Below, piece by piece: positions 58,930 through 64,000 of a DNA stretch of 64,000 bases. The translations under genes were made by a program, and so were the position numbers. Under the pieces are notes generated by a model. That model had not been told where the DNA came from. It ran no database searches and was given only the letters and a program-made list of their open reading frames with translations. Location of the stretch: positions 930,001-994,000 of the forward strand of contig JAILYB010000062.1 in assembly GCA_021437785.1 (NCBI GenBank), written 5' to 3'. Source of the DNA: Rhodomyrtus psidioides (Eukaryota; Streptophyta; Magnoliopsida; Myrtales; Myrtaceae). The first letter of the stretch is position 1. Each line of letters opens with the position of its first letter.

Positions 58930-59826
58930 GCTGTTAAATGAGAGGGTTGGGTCGAAAAAGATACCATATTTAACCCGTTTTGAACCATTTTTCTATTATA
59001 CAAATCTAGCGACCTTTACCCTATCTGATTCTTATTGCTAAAATACTTTCATATTTAATCCAATTTAAAAAATTTGTTTATTATAAATTCTTGAAAAAAA
59101 TATTCCTAAAATATTGTGGACAATTTTTATAATTTTAAAAAAACTTTTTAAAATTTTTTGAATTTTTTATTTTTGAAAATTTTTCTTTTTTCTTTTCTTT
59201 TTTCCTTTTGCCTTCGTCATCCATCGGTCGCCGGACCTCAGCAACGGCCAGTAACCAGCCGCAGATGAGGCCAATCTCGGGGAGCCTCGAGGCTTGCCTG
59301 AGGTTGGCAAACCTCGAGCTCACTTGAGGCTGGAGAGCCTCGAGGCTCACCCAATTTTGGTGAGCTCGAGGCTCGTCTAGTCCAGGCGAGCACAAGCTCG
59401 GGGCTCGCCCGATCTTGGTGACCTCGAGCTCACCAGATCTCGGTGAGCCCAGGGGCTCGCCCAGTTTGGGCGACCTTGAGCTCGCTAGATCTCGGTAGCT
59501 CGAGGCTTGCCGGCCAATCACGGTGGTGGTAGAAGTAAAAAGGAAGAAAAAAATAGATAAAAAGATAAAGAAAAATAAGAAAATGGGCAACCTTGAGCTC
59601 GCTAGATCTCGGCAAGCTCGAGGCTTGCCAGCCAATCACGGTGGTGGCAGGAGGAAAAAAAGAAAAAAAGAAAAGAAAAAAAGATAAAGAAAAATAAGAA
59701 AATGAAATAATAAATTATTAAAATTTGTATTCTTTAAAAAAAATATTCAAGAAATCTAATTATGACTCATTAGTAGTTATCTTAGCTAGTCAATTTATGA
59801 CCTACTTAAAACTCATTTAGGTAGGA
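58930..59826. repeat. Repeat region with GC-rich core and 117-bp tandem pair
   Basis: AT-rich arms flank a GC-rich core (59215-59520) of diverged ~58-bp units built from GAGCTCGC-AGATCTCGG-GAGC motifs. A 117-bp unit starting GGGCGACCTTGAGCTCGC at 59468 is repeated at 59585 with a few changes. Long frames here are low complexity and not genes. It resembles the GC-cored TIR elements elsewhere in the window, but ends were not found. Confidence 0.55.
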
Positions 59827-59838
59827 CCTATTGAGTTT

Positions 59839-60690
59839 TTTTTTTTGGGTCAAACGAGCATCTTCATTTCATATAGAAGAAATAGTACATAGCTTGAAGA
59901 TAGATGTAAATCCCACAAAGCAAATAAAACAAATCTGAAACATGAATCAACTTGCTACTGCTTGTAAAGACTAGCTCATTCCTCGAAGACAGATCTGCTG
60001 TGACATTGACGCTCGTACGGCGGCCGATCACCGAGTCTCGCATCATCAATGATGAGCAAACACCGAGAAATCCCACTTCAGTAACAACGGTTTTACCAAA
60101 AGGCAGTGCGCGCCAAAGTTCGGCGTCCCCAGCACCATTACCGTGTAAAGAACATAATGCCACCAATGGATTGTAGGAATACTGAGAACAACTTGAAAAT
60201 CCCAAATCTATCTCTAGAATGGGATAGAAAAGCACCCAAATCTAGATCGAGATCTAGATCGGGAAAGAAAAGCTACAAACTAAGTAGCAGTTGATCACGA
60301 AATCAGATAAGTCGTCCACGAAATTGACAAAAATGCAAAAAAACAAGAAAACAACAAAAGCAGAGAAATGGAAGAGCAGCACCGGAATCGAGCAGAGCAA
60401 CGCAGTAATGGTGAGAAACTACGAGCAAGAGGAGCAGCAAAAGCATCGGTGGGAAACCACGAGCATGCCGTCCCGGTGAGCTTGAGAAAGTTTTCCCGTT
60501 CTCTAGATGCTACTCGAAGGCAGGAGGGAGGGAGGGAGGGAGGGAGAGGGGAGCCGTAAATGAGGATGAGAAGGGAGGGGGCCCCCCTCTCTCCCTCAGA
60601 GATCTGCTTCGGAAGTTTGGGGGGCTAGGCGGCGGATTGGGAGAGAAAACCTAGAGTGCGAGTTTGACATGAACGACAGAACTTCTTGTT
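59839..60690 (-). mobile_element. Poly(A)-tailed retroposed sequence with 12-bp target duplication
   Basis: CCTATTGAGTTT occurs at both edges (59827-59838 and 60691-60702). On the minus strand the insert ends in an A-run (T at 59836-59846), so it was reverse-transcribed from an RNA and inserted by LINE machinery. Its 5' part looks like an mRNA leader (pyrimidine-rich, CCCT repeats near 60525-60550). It includes a frame with S-L-H-G-N-G-A-G-D-A-E-L-W-R-A-L-P-F-G and later G-R-R-T-S-V-N-V-T-A-D-L-S-S (60235-59864), which I do not recognise. It may be a processed pseudogene or a non-autonomous retroposon. Confidence 0.8.
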
Positions 60691-60702
60691 CCTATTGAGT
60701 TT

Positions 60703-61199
60703 CTAAGTAACCCATTTATCACCCACTTAACTTGTTTTTAAAATATAATACAACCCACCAATGACCCGTCAAGATTCTAAACCCATTTTGTCACCTCTTG
60801 ATATATCACATCAATTCGAACACGAACCCTTTATTTTAGTTTTATGTTTAATCACGTAATGTCGATCCTCTATACTTTCATCTGAAGAACATAGAATCTC
60901 CTAACCGAAAGTGCACATGATTTAAACATATGACAACTGAAATCAAATAAGAATTTTCACATTTTACCAATTAAGATTGCAATCACATGCAATTCGGAGT
61001 GCGCAATCTAGTCATTTAATTTGTGAACACGCGATGGGTTATCTTCAGAATATGAGATTTTTTTTTTCTCAAAAGTTCAGTGTAATCCTCAATCTAAGAG
61101 GTACACTAAAATGAACATCGTAATCAAATTATTAGGTGAAATTTGTATAAAATCGAGCCACGTCGCGATAGTCTAGTGGGTTTTAGCTGCTTTTTTTGG
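60703..61199. other. Intergenic, no gene recognised
   Basis: AT-rich spacer; ends at a G11 run (61198-61208). Nothing else is recognisable. Confidence 0.4.
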
Positions 61200-62360
61200 G
61201 GGGGGGGGTAAAGTAAGTATTGTCGTGACCTAAAAATTTTCAAGCTAATGGATTACTAAGCTGTTAAACCTAGCTCAGACCCTCCCATGTCCATACCGAT
61301 TCATGACTTTCAAATCATTTTATGCAAAAGATTTTCATTTGGAGTCGCTACTAATCTGTTTATGGTAGGTCGATTAACCAGAAGTTATAAATCCAGGGAC
61401 TTGATTACGCTAGATTATACTAACGCCCTTTCGGTATCTTAAAAAAAAGGTTGGCAAGCAGTTAGGATTCATTTTAAAATTATCTCCAACATGTGAAAAT
61501 GTCCATGCGAATACACAATCATGAAATAGACACTCAATAATCAAAATTGTAAACAAATTGCATGGATGAATGAAATGCAAGCAATTCTAAATATTGAATA
61601 TTTATTTTACTTGTCTATTGCAGATTTGCTATATGCAATGCTAACATAAACTAAACCTAAATGTAATGACATGCAGTCTGTTCCGATATGAATGCATATG
61701 ATATGAAAATGACATAGAAAGTGTGCTGGCTTATCGGGGCATAAATTTAATGAAGTACATGACTAACCCCAAATGATATGTACTAATTACGTCATCTCAT
61801 TTCAGTGGCTGGCAAAATAATGCAACTACATTATTACATGCATTTTTTTTAACGAATGACCCTATGACATGCATAAATGACGTGACAAAAAATGGCAAAA
61901 GGGAATGACATGGCAAGTGTGCAGTTTGAAACATACGCTATGCATGCATGATTTTTTTTTTATATGTTTTTTTAAAAGGTGAAAATGAACTACGTTGGTA
62001 AAATCTTACCTAATCCGTAGGTGCAAATCAAAGATTACAGTAATCTAAAAAATATCCCATCGTCTCATGGATTAAATTATAGATTAACGCAACTTTAGGC
62101 GACACAAATATTAAATATAAAGTCAAAATAATTAAAAAATGATCCAAAGTCTTACGGATCAATTTATTAATTAAGTTGACTTTTCTCGAAAATAAAACTC
62201 AACCGGATAATGCTTAAAATCTCAAATATTCACGTTAGATATTGATCTATCCGAAATATGGCAACAAAATATTGAATCGGATAAGAATCGCTACCTATTC
62301 TGTGAATATTATTGAGTGATTGCCTTCCCTCCTGCTGACTCGTTTCTCATCGATCCAAAG
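61200..62360 (-). mobile_element. Tat/Ogre-like LTR remnant
   Basis: On the minus strand it holds GATACCGAAAGGGCGTTAGT (61421-61440 region) and about 80 bp later TAGCGACTCCAAATG (61336-61350). This is the same motif pair and order as the LTR end at 15159-15304. The rest is AT-rich and diverged. Ends are uncertain; no coding region is present. Confidence 0.5.
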
Positions 62361-63483
62361 TGGAATGCACAGAGAGAATAACCAGCAATCTTTCCATTCT
62401 GTTTGGGGCAATAAGAATAGCCCAAAATCTCTCTCAACCCTTTTCACTTTAAGCTAGCTGCGCCCGTAGATTAACATGGTATTTAGCACCACATATAAGC
62501 AACTTATCATTTGAGCGTTTGAGTTGTTTTTTCATCCGCAAATGCATGCATGCATGCAAAAAAAAAAAAAGCCTCCGTAAGAAATAAATATAAGACTCCA
62601 TCACTAGCCAAAATGCCAAATTGGTTGCGGCTGCTTATCTATTGTTGTGTCAAAGCAATCAGGCACAAATACAGATGGGACTTCTGTGGGGCAATCAACC
62701 AAAATTGATTTTCCCTTGAAAGTTTCCCTTCTCTATAAAATATGCAGGCCCTTATGTGGAGTAATCAAAGAAAATTGATTTTCTTTCCAAAGTTCCGTAT
62801 CTCTCTCAATTTCTATTCTCAACTAGCTGAGCACGCACGAGTCAGAGTCAAAGCAAATCTTTTTCTTCGCCATGCGACCGAAACTTAAAATAAAGCGTAT
62901 TACTTCAAATACCGGTCTTGGGTTTGAGCAAATTTTCATTTTTTAGCACCACGGGGTTATATGTTGTTATCTCAGAGCACCCGCCGCCGGTCGAAATGCA
63001 AATGCATGAATGAAGAAATTAAAACTATATGACAATGATTTATTGTATTTTTTTTTTGGGTAGGAACTAAAATTAATTTCTGATTTATTTTTATGTAAAA
63101 GTTAATAACAAAAGAAAATCAAAATTCTTTTTGTAGTGTCGGGTTCCTTTGATATTGTATAGTTGCGCTTTGATGAAAGTTAATACAATCCTTATCCTTA
63201 CCAAAAAAAAAAAAATCAAAATTCGTGTCAACAAGTATGTATATAACTTTTCAAAGCGCCAATTACAAAGAAGAGGCCAAACACAAAAACCACACTATTA
63301 AGTAGGGAATTTTAGGTAAAACAAGAAAATTGATTCAAATTGAGGAATTAATACGTAATTATCCTCATAACTTAGTGGCTACACAGTAGCCTCATTACAA
63401 GTACCACACTCTTAAGTAGGAAAGAAGGAGCAACTCGTCATCTCATGATGCTCGTACGTCGTCTATATTATGTTTTGATTATC
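62361..63483. other. Spacer and 3' flank of the third protease
   Basis: AT-rich with a GCATGCATGC run (62543-62558). The last part is probably the 3' UTR of the protease copy that follows. No other gene is visible. Confidence 0.4.
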
Positions 63484-64000
63484 TTAGGCCACTGGATAAG
63501 AAGCTTGCGACGCGAGTCCGCACATTCCTTTGGAGCTATCAGCACCACCTCTTTGAATCCTCATGTAGCCCTCTTCGCCCCAAGTCTCCCCCCACGAGTT
63601 GCGGATCTTCCAGAAATCGATTCCGTCCTCGCTCGTCCCGAACCCGACCACGACCACCGCGTGGTCCAGCTCCCCGCTGCAGTCCCCATTAAACACCCCG
63701 CCTCTGTAGCTCCTGAACTCCTGCCCGCCTCCTGCAATCCCGACCGAGACCGGCTGCTGCGCAACCGCCTTCAGGAGCTCCTCCTCACCAGGCTGCACGT
63801 CGACGGACTCCTTGATCTGCGCCGCATGTTGGGCCGCTTTCGACGAGTCGCAGGTCCCGTCCATCTCTTCGTAGATGTAGGTATCCTCGGACGCGATTCC
63901 TTGGTTTTGGATGATGTAGTTGAAAGCATTGTCCGGAAGACCGCCCTCGCAGCCGTTGGCTTCGGTATCGCAGTCGATCAGTTGTTGCTCGGAGAGCACT
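63484..64000 (-). CDS. Papain-like cysteine protease (C1A), third copy, cut by the window edge
   Basis: Only the 3' exon is in the window (172 residues). It begins in L-S-E-Q-Q-L-I-D-C-D and continues through GCEGGLPDNAFNYI, DTYIYEEMDGTCD, the catalytic His in DHAVVVVGFG and the Asn in RNSWGETWGEEGYMRI, ending MCGLASQASYPVA. The catalytic Cys, prodomain and signal peptide lie beyond position 64000. The frame is open and all visible key residues are present, so it is likely functional. It is more diverged from the other two copies than they are from each other, and has a two-residue longer tail segment (GGADSSKGMCG). Confidence 0.9.
   Translation of the reverse strand, partial: VLSEQQLIDCDTEANGCEGGLPDNAFNYIIQNQGIASEDTYIYEEMDGTCDSSKAAQHAAQIKESVDVQPGEEELLKAVAQQPVSVGIAGGGQEFRSYRGGVFNGDCSGELDHAVVVVGFGTSEDGIDFWKIRNSWGETWGEEGYMRIQRGGADSSKGMCGLASQASYPVA

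Noticed and set aside
59135..59635. A 166-codon minus-strand frame
   Set aside because: It runs through diverged tandem units in a GC-rich repeat core and through A/T-rich arms. The protein is repetitive without known motifs.
1..64000. A possible biosynthetic cluster or novel multi-gene system
   Set aside because: The genes are proteases, lipases, an ankyrin membrane protein, a cytoskeletal protein, a Lin0512 protein and a wall acetyltransferase, on mixed strands and separated by transposons. Nothing links them into one pathway.

Overview
This is a plant nuclear window, almost certainly from a woody eudicot. The genes have GT-AG introns and families found only in plants: SAG39-type papain proteases, DAD1-like phospholipases, PGG-type ankyrin proteins, CHUP1-like and TBL proteins. 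The spacers are AT-rich and full of plant-type MITEs, LTR-element pieces and CT/GA microsatellites. The repeat style reminds me of Myrtaceae, but nothing here proves that.

I support eight protein-gene loci. From left to right they are: a papain-like cysteine protease copy broken by a 5-nt deletion (240-1441, +); a phospholipase A1-II (3207-4502, -); an ankyrin-repeat PGG membrane protein (22145-24489, +); a second phospholipase A1-II (26471-27868, -); a CHUP1-like coiled-coil protein (38597-42062, +); a Lin0512-family protein with a probable organelle transit peptide (43935-45315, +); a trichome birefringence-like O-acetyltransferase (46007-51578, -); an intact cysteine protease (55235-57346, -); and a third protease cut by the right window edge (63484-64000, -). 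The intact protease and the edge copy are counted together with the broken copy as one scattered family. A truncated promoter plus signal-peptide remnant lies at 9828-10012. Exon joins were worked out from GT-AG sites and reading-frame continuity, and each full model closes in frame.

The rest is mostly transposable-element debris. The best-defined elements carry target-site duplications (TSDs): a 291-bp TRIM with 88-bp LTRs (17720-18010, 5-bp TSD); two copies of a MULE-type MITE (18657-19115 and 28091-28666, 9-bp TSDs); a 639-bp MULE-like element (33878-34516, 10-bp TSD) with another MITE nested in it; two copies of a ~780-bp hAT-like element rich in GGTCCGG motifs (34947-35724 and 42550-43334, 8-bp TSDs); a hAT-like element touching the Lin0512 gene's 5' flank (43442-43858); and an ~850-bp poly(A)-tailed retroposed copy (59839-60690, 12-bp TSD). 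A long Tat/Ogre-style LTR with three 148-bp tandem units fills about 12369-15304. A graded tandem array occupies 10392-11290.

The genes do not form an evident pathway. Two families are dispersed duplicates: three proteases and two phospholipases. The other genes look like unrelated single loci. I found no clear evidence for a novel multi-gene system. The most novel material is the set of non-autonomous elements and the decayed or rearranged gene copies.
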